From positions 11,367 to 22,553 of the forward strand of contig DGHP01000123.1 of the NCBI GenBank assembly GCA_002392705.1: a stretch of 11,187 nt of DNA, in the 5' to 3' direction. The DNA is from Lachnospiraceae bacterium UBA3845 (GTDB lineage Bacteria > Bacillota > Clostridia > Lachnospirales > Lachnospiraceae). Below, in pieces: positions 1 to 6,968 of this stretch (the stretch's first letter is position 1; every line of letters starts with the position of its first letter). The notes beneath the pieces were generated by a model. The model worked only from the letters and a program-made list of their open reading frames with translations, was not told the DNA's origin and made no database searches. The position numbers were made by a program, and so were the translations under genes.

Positions 1-2
1 CC

Positions 3-92
3 ATGGCTGCAGCGGAAACTGCGGAGAGCGCTATGGCTGCGGCGGAAACTGCGGACAGCGCCATGGCAGCTGCCGGAGCTGCGGCAGCACCG
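3..92 (+). repeat. 30-bp tandem repeat coding an Ala-rich N-terminus
   Basis: Two near-identical 30-bp units (3-32 and 33-62) encode MAAAETAESA and MAAAETADSA. A decayed third unit (63-92) encodes MAAAGAAAAP. The period is a multiple of three, so copy-number change would keep the frame. The array touches the window edge and may continue upstream. Confidence 0.85.
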
Positions 93-1895
93 GCTTTTCT
101 GAATAAACACCGCGCTGCGGAACTTCTGAAGGATTTTGCACTCAGGCACCGCAGAGCTCTCATTGTGTCCCTTGCGGGCGTTCTGACTGCCGGTTATGTC
201 TATACGGCAGTGTATTATCATGACAAATTCTATCCGGGGACGAAGTTTTTCGGCATACCGGCAGCCGGTATGACAGTGGAAGATGTCAAGACCGCTGTCA
301 CGGCCAAGGTCAACAGCTACAGTCTGTCGATCCTGGAGCGCAGCAGCAGTCCGGAGACAGAATCCGCAGCTGCGGGAGAAAACGATACCGTCGCCGGTGC
401 AGACCGCGCTCTCCCGGATCAGGGCGGGCAGCTTATGAAAACAGCCCGGTATTACGGATATATGGCCAGCGGAGCCCTGCTGGACGGCCTGGGGGACCTG
501 ACCGCGGAGCAGGAGCAGACACAGTCCGCCTCAGCCCGGCAGCATGAGCAGATCACGACCAGTGTCGGTGATGTGATAGAGGCGGAGCAGATCGGCCTCC
601 GTTATCAGGACAATGGCGAGATCGAAGAGGCGATGAAGAATCAGATGACGGCTTTCTGGCCGGTTATGATGATCGCCCGCGGAATTGCAGGACAGTCTGA
701 CGTCCTGCGGACGCAGTATGATACAGACGCGGCGGAGCAGGTTATCAGTGCGCTCAGCTGCTTTGATGAGGAGAACATCATCGCTCCCGCCGATGCCAGG
801 CTTGCATTTGACCAGGACGGCGCTTATGTCTCCGGGGAGATCATGGGGAACACCCTGGACACGGAAGCGGCTGCCGCCGCGGTGCGGGATGCTTTTGACA
901 GGGGCATTACCCAGCTTGATTTCCAGCAGCTCGGGCTTTATCAGAACCCTGAGGTCTATGCGGATGATGTTGCCCTGAATAAGGAGACCAGAAGGCTGAA
1001 CAAGGTGCTCGGAGCCTGCGTCACGCTGGACTTCGGCGACCGGAGTGAGCTGCTGGATCCCGAGAGAGTTTCGAAGTTCCTTTCGCAGGCCAGAAATGGC
1101 AGATATTATCTGAATGAGGACAAGGTGCGCCGCTATGTGAGCTCACTGGCGGAGAAGTTTGATACGGTTGGCAGCCGCAGGACCTTCTATACAAGCCTCG
1201 GGACGGAAGTGGAGCTGTACGACGGGAATTACGGCTGGATCCTGGATCAGGACGCCACCTATGAGGAGCTTCTGAGCGCCCTGAAGAATAAGAAAAAGGG
1301 AACACTGGATCCGGTCTACACTCAGACGGCCAAGAGCCGCGGTCTGAATGATATCGGCGATACCTACATCGAGATCAATATTACGAATCAGAGGATGTGG
1401 ATGTACAAGGACGGCAGGCTGATCGTAGAAACGCCGGTCGTCACGGGCAATCCCTACAAGAACAATGATACTCCTTCCGGCGGTGTCTGGAGGGTATATG
1501 ACATCCAGAGAAATGTCACCCTGCGCGGAGCTGATTACCGTACTCCGGTAGATTACTGGATCGGATTCAACGGCGGAGTAGGCGTCCACGATCTTCAGAG
1601 CCGCTATTATTTCGGCGGGCAGATCTATCAGGGAAGCGGTTCCCACGGATGCGTCAATACGCCTCTCGCGGCGGTGAAGCTGATCTATCAGGCTGTCGAG
1701 TTCGGAACTCCCGTTATCGTATACCAGGATGAATCCCAGGCAGCACTGGATGCGCAGACCGGTATCGAGGACATCTATTCGATCACGCAGCAGGTTGAAT
1801 ATGAGTTCGGAACAGTGGAAGATGACGGACTGGGCTCGATCGTGAACAAAACAGCGGCAAGAGCGGCAGGCGTTTCATCGGTATCGACATCCTGA
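3..1895 (+). CDS. Membrane-anchored L,D-transpeptidase (VanW-like region plus YkuD domain), possibly 5'-partial
   Basis: Predicted enzyme forming 3-3 cross-links (or attaching proteins) in peptidoglycan outside the membrane. From the first visible ATG it has 630 residues: an Ala-rich cytoplasmic N-terminus (1-30), basic residues, one membrane segment (about 52-72), an extracellular region resembling VanW/PG-binding-4 repeats (about 80-430), and a YkuD domain (about 453-575). The YkuD signature is clear: H529 in GVGVHD and SGSHGCVNTP with catalytic Cys550. A polar tail of about 55 residues follows. The domain pairing is common in Clostridia. The frame is open to the window edge and no ribosome binding site is visible, so the true start may lie upstream. 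The stop overlaps the Shine-Dalgarno of the next gene, suggesting one transcript. The function class is confident; the exact substrate is not. Confidence 0.93.
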   Translation: MAAAETAESAMAAAETADSAMAAAGAAAAPAFLNKHRAAELLKDFALRHRRALIVSLAGVLTAGYVYTAVYYHDKFYPGTKFFGIPAAGMTVEDVKTAVTAKVNSYSLSILERSSSPETESAAAGENDTVAGADRALPDQGGQLMKTARYYGYMASGALLDGLGDLTAEQEQTQSASARQHEQITTSVGDVIEAEQIGLRYQDNGEIEEAMKNQMTAFWPVMMIARGIAGQSDVLRTQYDTDAAEQVISALSCFDEENIIAPADARLAFDQDGAYVSGEIMGNTLDTEAAAAAVRDAFDRGITQLDFQQLGLYQNPEVYADDVALNKETRRLNKVLGACVTLDFGDRSELLDPERVSKFLSQARNGRYYLNEDKVRRYVSSLAEKFDTVGSRRTFYTSLGTEVELYDGNYGWILDQDATYEELLSALKNKKKGTLDPVYTQTAKSRGLNDIGDTYIEINITNQRMWMYKDGRLIVETPVVTGNPYKNNDTPSGGVWRVYDIQRNVTLRGADYRTPVDYWIGFNGGVGVHDLQSRYYFGGQIYQGSGSHGCVNTPLAAVKLIYQAVEFGTPVIVYQDESQAALDAQTGIEDIYSITQQVEYEFGTVEDDGLGSIVNKTAARAAGVSSVSTS

Positions 1896-1900
1896 GGAGG
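1895..1900 (+). promoter_or_regulatory. Shine-Dalgarno AGGAGG that selects a TTG start
   Basis: AGGAGG begins on the last base of the upstream stop codon. It lies 1 base from a GTG at 1902 but 7 bases from an in-frame TTG at 1908. Only the TTG has normal spacing, so it is the preferred start of the HAD gene. The overlap with the upstream stop suggests translational coupling. Confidence 0.7.
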
Positions 1901-1907
1901 TGTGTCA

Positions 1908-2567
1908 TTGAAATATTCCTATCTGCTCTTTGATCTTGACGGAACCCTGACGGACTCGGGAGAGGGCATCATGCGCTGTGTGCAGTATGCCCTGGAGAAA
2001 TTCGGCATAAGGGAGCAGGATGTCAGGAAACTGAGGCGGTTCGTCGGACCGCCCCTGAATGATTCATTCCGGATTTTCTGCGGAATGAGTGAGGAAGATG
2101 CCCTGCAGGCAGTGCGCTATTACAGGGAAAGGTATGAGAAACAGGGCATACTGGAGAATCATGTCTATGAGGGAATACCGCAGCTGCTGAAGGATCTGGC
2201 AGCTGAGGGAAGAACGCTGATTGTCGCGTCCTCCAAACCCGAGGTCTATGTCAGAAAGGTTCTGGAGAATTTTTCCATAGCAGAATCCTTCTCCTTTACG
2301 ATCGGCTCCGGGATGAACGGCAGGCTGTCTTCAAAGGAGGAGATTCTCGCGGAGGTGCTGCGCAGATGCCCGGCTGCGGGCGCGGACAGGAAGGAAACCG
2401 TCATGATCGGCGACCGCCGCTATGATATCGAAGGCGCCAGATCGGCACATATCGATTCGGTCGGCGTCTATTATGGCTATGCGGAAGCCGGCGAACTGGA
2501 GGCGGCAGGCGCTGACTATATTGTGCAGACAGTCGATGAACTGAGGGAACTGTTCATGAGGCTGTAG
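1908..2567 (+). CDS. HAD-superfamily phosphatase, phosphoglycolate phosphatase-like
   Basis: Predicted Mg-dependent cytoplasmic phosphatase of 219 residues with a helical C1 cap. All four HAD motifs are visible: motif I FDLDGTLTDS (nucleophile D9, acid D11), motif II in IVASSKPE, the motif III lysine in SSKEEIL, and motif IV VMIGDRRYDIEGA. The cap contains GPPLNDSF, typical of the Gph/PpaX/pyrophosphatase-like branch. The substrate cannot be read from sequence: phosphoglycolate, pyrophosphate and nucleotide monophosphates are all known for this branch. The TTG at 1908 is chosen over the GTG at 1902 because of Shine-Dalgarno spacing; the GTG would add two residues. It follows the L,D-transpeptidase by 12 bases, so co-transcription is likely, although no functional link is obvious. 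Confidence 0.9.
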   Translation: MKYSYLLFDLDGTLTDSGEGIMRCVQYALEKFGIREQDVRKLRRFVGPPLNDSFRIFCGMSEEDALQAVRYYRERYEKQGILENHVYEGIPQLLKDLAAEGRTLIVASSKPEVYVRKVLENFSIAESFSFTIGSGMNGRLSSKEEILAEVLRRCPAAGADRKETVMIGDRRYDIEGARSAHIDSVGVYYGYAEAGELEAAGADYIVQTVDELRELFMRL

Positions 2568-2858
2568 ATCAGCCGGCGAAGCATGGGCAGCGGGCGCAGA
2601 GGGCAGATGCGCCCCGGCGGGACATGCCCGGAGCAGTCTGCTGACCGGGGCAGTAGGACAACGGCCGGAACGGCCTTAAAAACTGGTAATAAGGGGAGAT
2701 TCTTTTCCGGGAAAGGGACCGGGGGAGATGAAATCAGATTCGGGAGATAACGGTCCGCGCGCGTATGCGGGGGCGGACGTCCTATATATAAGCATGGCGG
2801 TTTTTAAGCTGCCGGCATGCGGGGGGATTCAGGCAAGCAGTAAAGGGGAGCGGGGACT
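2568..2858. other. GC-rich intergenic region with several hairpins, no assigned gene
   Basis: This gap has no convincing gene. Inverted repeats include GGGCGCA/TGCGCCC (2592-2598 with 2608-2614), GGCCG/CGGCC near 2664, and GTCCGC/GCGGAC around 2753-2778. None has a following T-run, so none is called as a terminator. An AT-rich TATATATAAG at 2783-2792 resembles a -10 element but lacks a recognisable -35 at the right distance. The ArsR-family gene downstream has its own Shine-Dalgarno, AAGGGGAG at 2843-2850. The ArsR promoter is presumably somewhere here. Confidence 0.5.
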
Positions 2859-3578
2859 ATGAAACAGAGGAGCAATCAGAATGAGAGGGCAGCATTCGAT
2901 CAGATATTCAAGGCTGTGGGGGATCCCCACCGGCTGAAGATTATCCAGCTTCTGGCGGAACAGGAACTGAATGCGGGAGAACTGCTTCAGTCCATTGATA
3001 TTGTGCAGTCGACGCTCTCGCATCATATGAAATGCCTCGTGGAATCGGGCATAGTGAATGCCCGGAGAAATGGCAAATGGACATGCTATACCCTGAATCC
3101 GGAAGTCATTCATGACGCCTATGATTTTCTCGGACAGTATCTGGACGGAACAAAGAAGACCGGTACAGCCGGCGGAACGCAGACTGCCGGGGCGGATCCT
3201 TCCGCTGCCCCCGTAAAAGACAGCCGGCGCCCGGCAGCTCAGGAGGATGAGTCTGCGGCAAAGAAGCAGGAAGAGCGTGCCCGCAGGACTGCAGACAGAA
3301 TGGAGACAGCTGCGGAGGCGGAAGAAAAAGGGAAGAAGGCGGATGATCTTCCAAAATGGTGGAAACCGGAGGAAGAGGACGATGATGAGGAAGAAACGTC
3401 CTCGGGCGGCTGGTGGAAGCCGGAACAGCTCAGCGAGCGGATGGACGGGAAAAAGGCAGGAAAAAAGCATTCGGGAGAGCTGAATGCCGCCCGGGAACTC
3501 TCACGGAAGGTTTCCGAGGAAGAGAAAAAGAAAAAAGGAAAGAAATCCAAAAAAGGGAAAAAGAACAGTAAAAAATAA
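2859..3578 (+). CDS. ArsR-family winged-helix regulator with long charged C-terminal tail
   Basis: Predicted DNA-binding regulator of 239 residues. Residues 10-97 form an ArsR/SmtB winged helix: FKAVGDPHRLKIIQLL, recognition region IVQSTLSHHMKCLVESGIV (48-66) and wing NGKWTCYTLN (71-80). The metal-binding ELCVCDLL-type motif of SmtB/CadC sensors is replaced by ELNAGELL, so classical helix-3 metal sensing is unlikely. Typical family members end near residue 100. Here a low-complexity tail (98-239) follows with an Ala/Glu/Arg/Lys stretch, an acidic run, two copies of WWKPE (167-171 and 185-189) and a polylysine end. The ATG at 2859 is supported by AAGGGGAG 8 bases upstream. The tRNA-deacylase gene begins 7 bases after the stop, suggesting an operon. 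The ligand and targets are unknown. Confidence 0.88.
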   Translation: MKQRSNQNERAAFDQIFKAVGDPHRLKIIQLLAEQELNAGELLQSIDIVQSTLSHHMKCLVESGIVNARRNGKWTCYTLNPEVIHDAYDFLGQYLDGTKKTGTAGGTQTAGADPSAAPVKDSRRPAAQEDESAAKKQEERARRTADRMETAAEAEEKGKKADDLPKWWKPEEEDDDEEETSSGGWWKPEQLSERMDGKKAGKKHSGELNAARELSRKVSEEEKKKKGKKSKKGKKNSKK

Positions 3579-3585
3579 GAAGGAA

Positions 3586-4068
3586 ATGGCCAAGAAGAAA
3601 GAGATAAAAACGAATGCAATGCGCATTCTCGACAGGACCGGGACAGATTACCGGGTGATCACTTACGAGTGTGATGAGTTCGTGGATGCGCAGCAGATCG
3701 CCGACCAGCTTCATCAGCCCCATGAGAAGATGTACAAAACGCTGGTGACAAAGGGCAGGAGCGGGGACTATTTTGTATTTGTGATACCGATTGACGGGGA
3801 ACTGGATCTGAAAAAGGCTGCAAAAAGCGTCGGGGAAAAGTCGGTGGAGATGATCCATGTAAAGGATATAAACGCGGTGACCGGTTATATCCGCGGCGGC
3901 TGTACCCCGATCGGCATGAAGAAGCAGTATATGACCAGGATCAGCGAGGAAGCCGGTGCGCTGGATACCATGATTGTAAGTGGCGGCAAGCTTGGCGCCC
4001 AGATTGAACTGAGACCGGAGGATCTGATCCGTGTTTCAGAGGCTGAGTATGCAGACCTTCTGGAATGA
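3586..4068 (+). CDS. ybaK: YbaK/EbsC-type aminoacyl-tRNA deacylase
   Basis: Predicted cytoplasmic trans-editing enzyme of 160 residues that hydrolyses mischarged aminoacyl-tRNA, classically Cys-tRNA(Pro). It spans the whole single-domain family. Conserved features are K51 in MYKTLVTKG (the conserved lysine of YbaK proteins), FVIPIDGELDLKKAAK, the GGCTPIG loop (104-110) and SGGKLGAQIELRPEDL (132-147). The start MAKKKEIKTNAMRILD fits the family. An upstream in-frame ATG would add a lysine-rich, non-family extension overlapping the ArsR gene and is not used. The visible AGGA is very close to this ATG, so initiation may depend on coupling to the preceding gene. A terminator follows 62 bases after the stop. 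Confidence 0.92.
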   Translation: MAKKKEIKTNAMRILDRTGTDYRVITYECDEFVDAQQIADQLHQPHEKMYKTLVTKGRSGDYFVFVIPIDGELDLKKAAKSVGEKSVEMIHVKDINAVTGYIRGGCTPIGMKKQYMTRISEEAGALDTMIVSGGKLGAQIELRPEDLIRVSEAEYADLLE

Positions 4069-4130
4069 CGGAAACCGGTTTTAAGATCCAGAGCAATCCC
4101 GGATCGGGATCCGGAACGATTAATAAGAGA

Positions 4131-4166
4131 GGATCCGGCGGCATCTGCTGCCGGGTCCTTTCTTCT
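4131..4166 (+). terminator. Rho-independent terminator after ybaK
   Basis: GGATCCGGCGGC (4131-4142) pairs with GCTGCCGGGTCC (4147-4158) across an ATCT loop. This gives 12 pairs including two G-U, followed by TTTCTTCT. It ends the ArsR/ybaK unit. Confidence 0.85.
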
Positions 4167-4265
4167 GGACAGAATTATCCGCGGCTCGGCCGGACAGAAT
4201 TTTTCACGGCGCGGCCGAGCAGAATGATCCATGGCGCCGCTGACAGGATTTCCACGGCGCAGCGG
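4167..4265 (+). repeat. Four degenerate tandem repeats of about 25 bp
   Basis: Copies at 4167-4191, 4192-4216, 4217-4240 and 4241-4265 share the pattern GACAGAAT, a T-rich centre, CC(A/G)CGGC and a GC-rich end. Copies 1 and 2 are the closest. The array sits between the ybaK terminator and the probable citrate synthase promoter. No coding role is apparent. Confidence 0.6.
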
Positions 4266-4294
4266 TTGACAGACAGAAAATAATGCGGTAATGT
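4266..4294 (+). promoter_or_regulatory. Possible sigma-A promoter for citrate synthase
   Basis: A perfect -35 TTGACA (4266-4271) is followed after 17 bases by TAATGT (4289-4294), a poor -10. It lies immediately after the tandem repeats and about 45 bases before the citrate synthase start. The -35 and spacing support it; the weak -10 limits confidence. Confidence 0.45.
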
Positions 4295-4339
4295 AACTGG
4301 AAATGCGAAAAAAACAGTATAGAATGGGGAGGCTGCTGA

Positions 4340-5716
4340 ATGCTGAATGATATTGACAGAGAAGCACGTGACGAGAAGCTGATGACGCTTCTGGACCGGA
4401 CCCTTGATTCTCAGAAGATGGATCTGTCGCTGTATGAGCAGTATGGCGTAAAGCGGGGACTGCGTGAGTCGAACGGACGGGGTGTCCTGACAGGCCTGAC
4501 GGAGATCTCTGACGTCAACGGACATAAGGATGTGGACGGCGTGTCCGTTCCCATCGAAGGAGAACTGTACTACCAGGGCTACAAGATCAGCGATCTGGTG
4601 GATGGTTTCCATAACCGCCGCTTTAATTTTGAGGAAATCACCTACCTGCTCCTGTTCGGCGACCTTCCGGATAAGAAGGAACTGAGAGAGTTTATTACCC
4701 TTCTTTCCCAGTACAGGGAACTGCCGTCCAAGTTCGTCCGCGACGTAATCATGAAGGCTCCGAGCGCCAATATTATGAACGGCATGCAGAGGTCGGTCCT
4801 GACCCTCTATTCCTATGATAAGGCTCCGGATGATACCTCGATCCCGAATATTCTGCGGCAGGCCCTGCTTCTGATCGGCGTCATGCCCCTGATCTCCGTG
4901 TACAACTATCATGCCTATCAGCATTATCACAATGACCGGTCCCTGATCATCCGCTATCCGAGCGAAGATCTCTCCACGGCGGAGAATATTCTCAGAATGC
5001 TCAGGGATGACGGCGCCTACACGGATCTGGAGGCGAGGGTTCTGGATGAATGCCTGGTGATCCATGCGGAGCACGGCGGCGGTAATAACTCCACATTTAC
5101 GACCCATGTTGTCTCATCGACAGGTACCGATACGTACTCCGCTGTCGCGGCGTCCCTGGCATCCCTGAAAGGGCCCAAGCACGGCGGCGCCAACCTGAAG
5201 GTTGAGAATATGTTCACGGATATCAAGGCCCACGTCAACAACTGGTCCAATGAAGCCGCCATTCAGGCATATCTGGAAAAGATCATGCGCAAGGAGGCAT
5301 TTGACCGCTCCGGCCTTATCTACGGTATGGGCCATGCGATCTATACCCTGTCGGATCCCAGAGCCGTAATCCTGAAGGATGCTGCCAGAAGACTGGCGGA
5401 AGCCAAGGGTCTCGAGGAGGAATTCGGCCTCTATGAATCGGTGGAGAAGATTTCGGCAAAGCTTCTGACGGAGCGGAGAAAGCTTGCCAAGCCGATCTGC
5501 TGCAATGTGGACTTCTATTCCGGCTTTATCTACAATATGCTTGGCATTCCGGTGCAGCTGTTCACACCGATCTTCGCGATCTCCCGTATTTCCGGATGGT
5601 GCGCGCACCGCATGGAGGAACTGATCAACGACAGCAAGCTGATCCGTCCCGCCTACAAATATGTGGGCCATCACAGGTCCTACCGCAAGCTTGAGGACAG
5701 AACGGAAGCCATCTGA
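4340..5716 (+). CDS. gltA: Citrate synthase (citrate/2-methylcitrate synthase family)
   Basis: Condenses oxaloacetate and acetyl-CoA to citrate. At 458 residues it is complete and longer than compact bacterial forms because of a roughly 50-residue N-terminal extension. The catalytic triad is visible: H281 in GPKHGGAN, H332 in GMGHAIY and D391 in NVDFYSG. HAEHGGGNNSTF (242-253) is the substrate-binding segment, and YKISDLVDG (81-89) is the usual early motif. The ATG at 4340 has GGGGAGG 7 bases upstream. Phosphofructokinase follows with its own promoter. No aconitase or isocitrate dehydrogenase gene is in the window, so whether it supplies 2-oxoglutarate for glutamate synthesis is inference. 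Methylcitrate synthase activity cannot be excluded from sequence alone. Confidence 0.95.
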   Translation: MLNDIDREARDEKLMTLLDRTLDSQKMDLSLYEQYGVKRGLRESNGRGVLTGLTEISDVNGHKDVDGVSVPIEGELYYQGYKISDLVDGFHNRRFNFEEITYLLLFGDLPDKKELREFITLLSQYRELPSKFVRDVIMKAPSANIMNGMQRSVLTLYSYDKAPDDTSIPNILRQALLLIGVMPLISVYNYHAYQHYHNDRSLIIRYPSEDLSTAENILRMLRDDGAYTDLEARVLDECLVIHAEHGGGNNSTFTTHVVSSTGTDTYSAVAASLASLKGPKHGGANLKVENMFTDIKAHVNNWSNEAAIQAYLEKIMRKEAFDRSGLIYGMGHAIYTLSDPRAVILKDAARRLAEAKGLEEEFGLYESVEKISAKLLTERRKLAKPICCNVDFYSGFIYNMLGIPVQLFTPIFAISRISGWCAHRMEELINDSKLIRPAYKYVGHHRSYRKLEDRTEAI

Positions 5717-5747
5717 TCCGGGCAGAGCTGCGCCGCAAAGGGCCATC

Positions 5748-5776
5748 TTTACTTTGGGATTCAAATGATTTACAAT
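5748..5776 (+). promoter_or_regulatory. Sigma-A-like promoter of pfkA
   Basis: TTTACT (5748-5753), a 17-base spacer and TACAAT (5771-5776) match the vegetative promoter pattern. They predict a start near 5783, about 40 bases before the pfkA ATG. No convincing terminator separates citrate synthase from this promoter, so some read-through is possible. Confidence 0.7.
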
Positions 5777-5823
5777 GAAGGGCATGAAATCGGTTTTCCA
5801 GCTACGGTCACGGAGGTTTTCTT

Positions 5824-6798
5824 ATGGCACCAAAGATTAAGACAATCGGTGTTCTGACGAGCGGTGGAGATGCGCCGGGTATGAATGCCGCGATCCGCGC
5901 GGTTGTACGCAAAGCAATCAGCCAGGGGATGAATGTAAAGGGTATCTACCAGGGATACAAGGGACTGCTCAATGAGGAGATTGCTGATCTGAATGCCAGA
6001 AGCGTATCTGATACGATCTCAAGAGGCGGCACGATTCTCTATACCGCCCGGAGCGCCGAGTTCCGGACAGAAGAAGGACAGAAGCGCGGGGCGGAGGTCT
6101 GCAGGAAGCACGGGATCGAAGGCCTCGTGGTTATCGGCGGCGACGGTTCCTTTGCCGGGGCAGGCAAACTGGCTGCCCTGGGGATCAATACCATCGGGGT
6201 TCCGGGAACGATCGACCTCGATATTGCCTGCACGGAGTATACGATCGGCTTTGATACCGCTGTGAACACGGCCATGGAAGCGATCGATAAGGTCCGCGAC
6301 ACCTCGACTTCGCACGAGCGCTGCTCCATCATCGAGGTCATGGGGCGCAGGGCGGGTTATCTGGCCCTCTGGTGCGGTATCGCCAACGGCGCGGAGGATG
6401 TCCTCCTGCCGGAACTGTATGATTATGACGAGCAGGCTCTGATCAACAACATCATAGAGCTCCGCAAGAGGGGTAAAAAGCATCATATTATAGTAAATGC
6501 GGAAGGAATCGGGCACTCCAGCTCCATGGCGAGGCGAATCGAAGCCGCCACGGGCGTTGAGACGCGCGCGACGATTCTGGGCCACATGCAGCGCGGCGGC
6601 AGCCCGACCTGCAGAGACCGTGTGTATGGCTCCATGCTCGGGGCCTACGCTGTGGATCTTCTTGCGGAAGGGAAGACCAACAGAGTGGTTGGCTACCGGA
6701 ACGGCGGATGGGTCGATTTCGACATCACCGAGGCCCTGGATATGCAGAAGGAACTGTCGGACTACATGGTCCGCGTGAACAAGGCACTGAGTATCTGA
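5824..6798 (+). CDS. pfkA: ATP-dependent 6-phosphofructokinase
   Basis: Phosphorylates fructose 6-phosphate to fructose 1,6-bisphosphate, the committed step of glycolysis. The 324 residues match the usual length. Motifs in order: GVLTSGGDAPGMNAAIR (9-25), GGDGS (105-109), PGTIDLD (127-133) with catalytic D131, DTSTSHERCSIIEVMGR (159-175) and HMQRGGSP (254-261). Gly108 in GGDGS and Gly128 in PGTID are the residues associated with ATP rather than pyrophosphate as donor. TIDLD replaces the TIDND of the E. coli and Bacillus enzymes, with Leu132 in place of Asn; I recall this variant as common in clostridial enzymes. GGAGG lies 7 bases before the ATG. A terminator follows within 70 bases. Confidence 0.97.
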   Translation: MAPKIKTIGVLTSGGDAPGMNAAIRAVVRKAISQGMNVKGIYQGYKGLLNEEIADLNARSVSDTISRGGTILYTARSAEFRTEEGQKRGAEVCRKHGIEGLVVIGGDGSFAGAGKLAALGINTIGVPGTIDLDIACTEYTIGFDTAVNTAMEAIDKVRDTSTSHERCSIIEVMGRRAGYLALWCGIANGAEDVLLPELYDYDEQALINNIIELRKRGKKHHIIVNAEGIGHSSSMARRIEAATGVETRATILGHMQRGGSPTCRDRVYGSMLGAYAVDLLAEGKTNRVVGYRNGGWVDFDITEALDMQKELSDYMVRVNKALSI

Positions 6799-6831
6799 AA
6801 CGGCCTCTGTGAGAGATCAGTTAAGGAAAAT

Positions 6832-6864
6832 GGAGCGGCTGCCCGGAAGGCAGCCGTTCTTTAT
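6832..6864 (+). terminator. Rho-independent terminator after pfkA
   Basis: CGGCTGCC (6836-6843) and GGCAGCCG (6849-6856) form a perfect 8-bp stem around CGGAA. It can be extended by four further pairs, including G-U, and is followed by TTCTTTAT. Confidence 0.8.
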
Positions 6865-6968
6865 CGCAGTCAGCAATGGCGGAAAGATCCGCAGTCTGCT
6901 CCGGCACAGCAGCCGGTCATCCGCTTTTGGCCGTGCGGCCGTCATTTTATTTCCAGCGGGAGAATCAG

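Noticed and set aside
2664..2690. GGCCG/CGGCC hairpin as terminator of the HAD gene
   Set aside because: The stem is only 5 bp and is followed by TTAAAAA rather than a T-run.
2728..2862. A 44-codon plus-strand ORF ending in an ATGA overlap with the ArsR start
   Set aside because: GGGGGAG directly abuts its ATG with no spacing, its composition looks like translated intergenic DNA, and the ArsR gene has its own well-placed Shine-Dalgarno.
3484..3585. Extended start for ybaK overlapping the ArsR gene
   Set aside because: The extension is only a frame-shifted reading of the ArsR lysine-rich tail; the family start is at 3586.
4175..5107. A 310-residue minus-strand ORF opposite citrate synthase
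   Set aside because: It is the antisense of a clear, complete citrate synthase and shows no recognisable domain; long antisense frames are expected in GC-rich coding DNA.
6876..6968. N-terminal extension of the RNA methyltransferase from an earlier ATG
   Set aside because: The extra 31 residues show no family similarity and the ATG lies just after the pfkA terminator, whereas the ATG at 6969 has a properly spaced Shine-Dalgarno.
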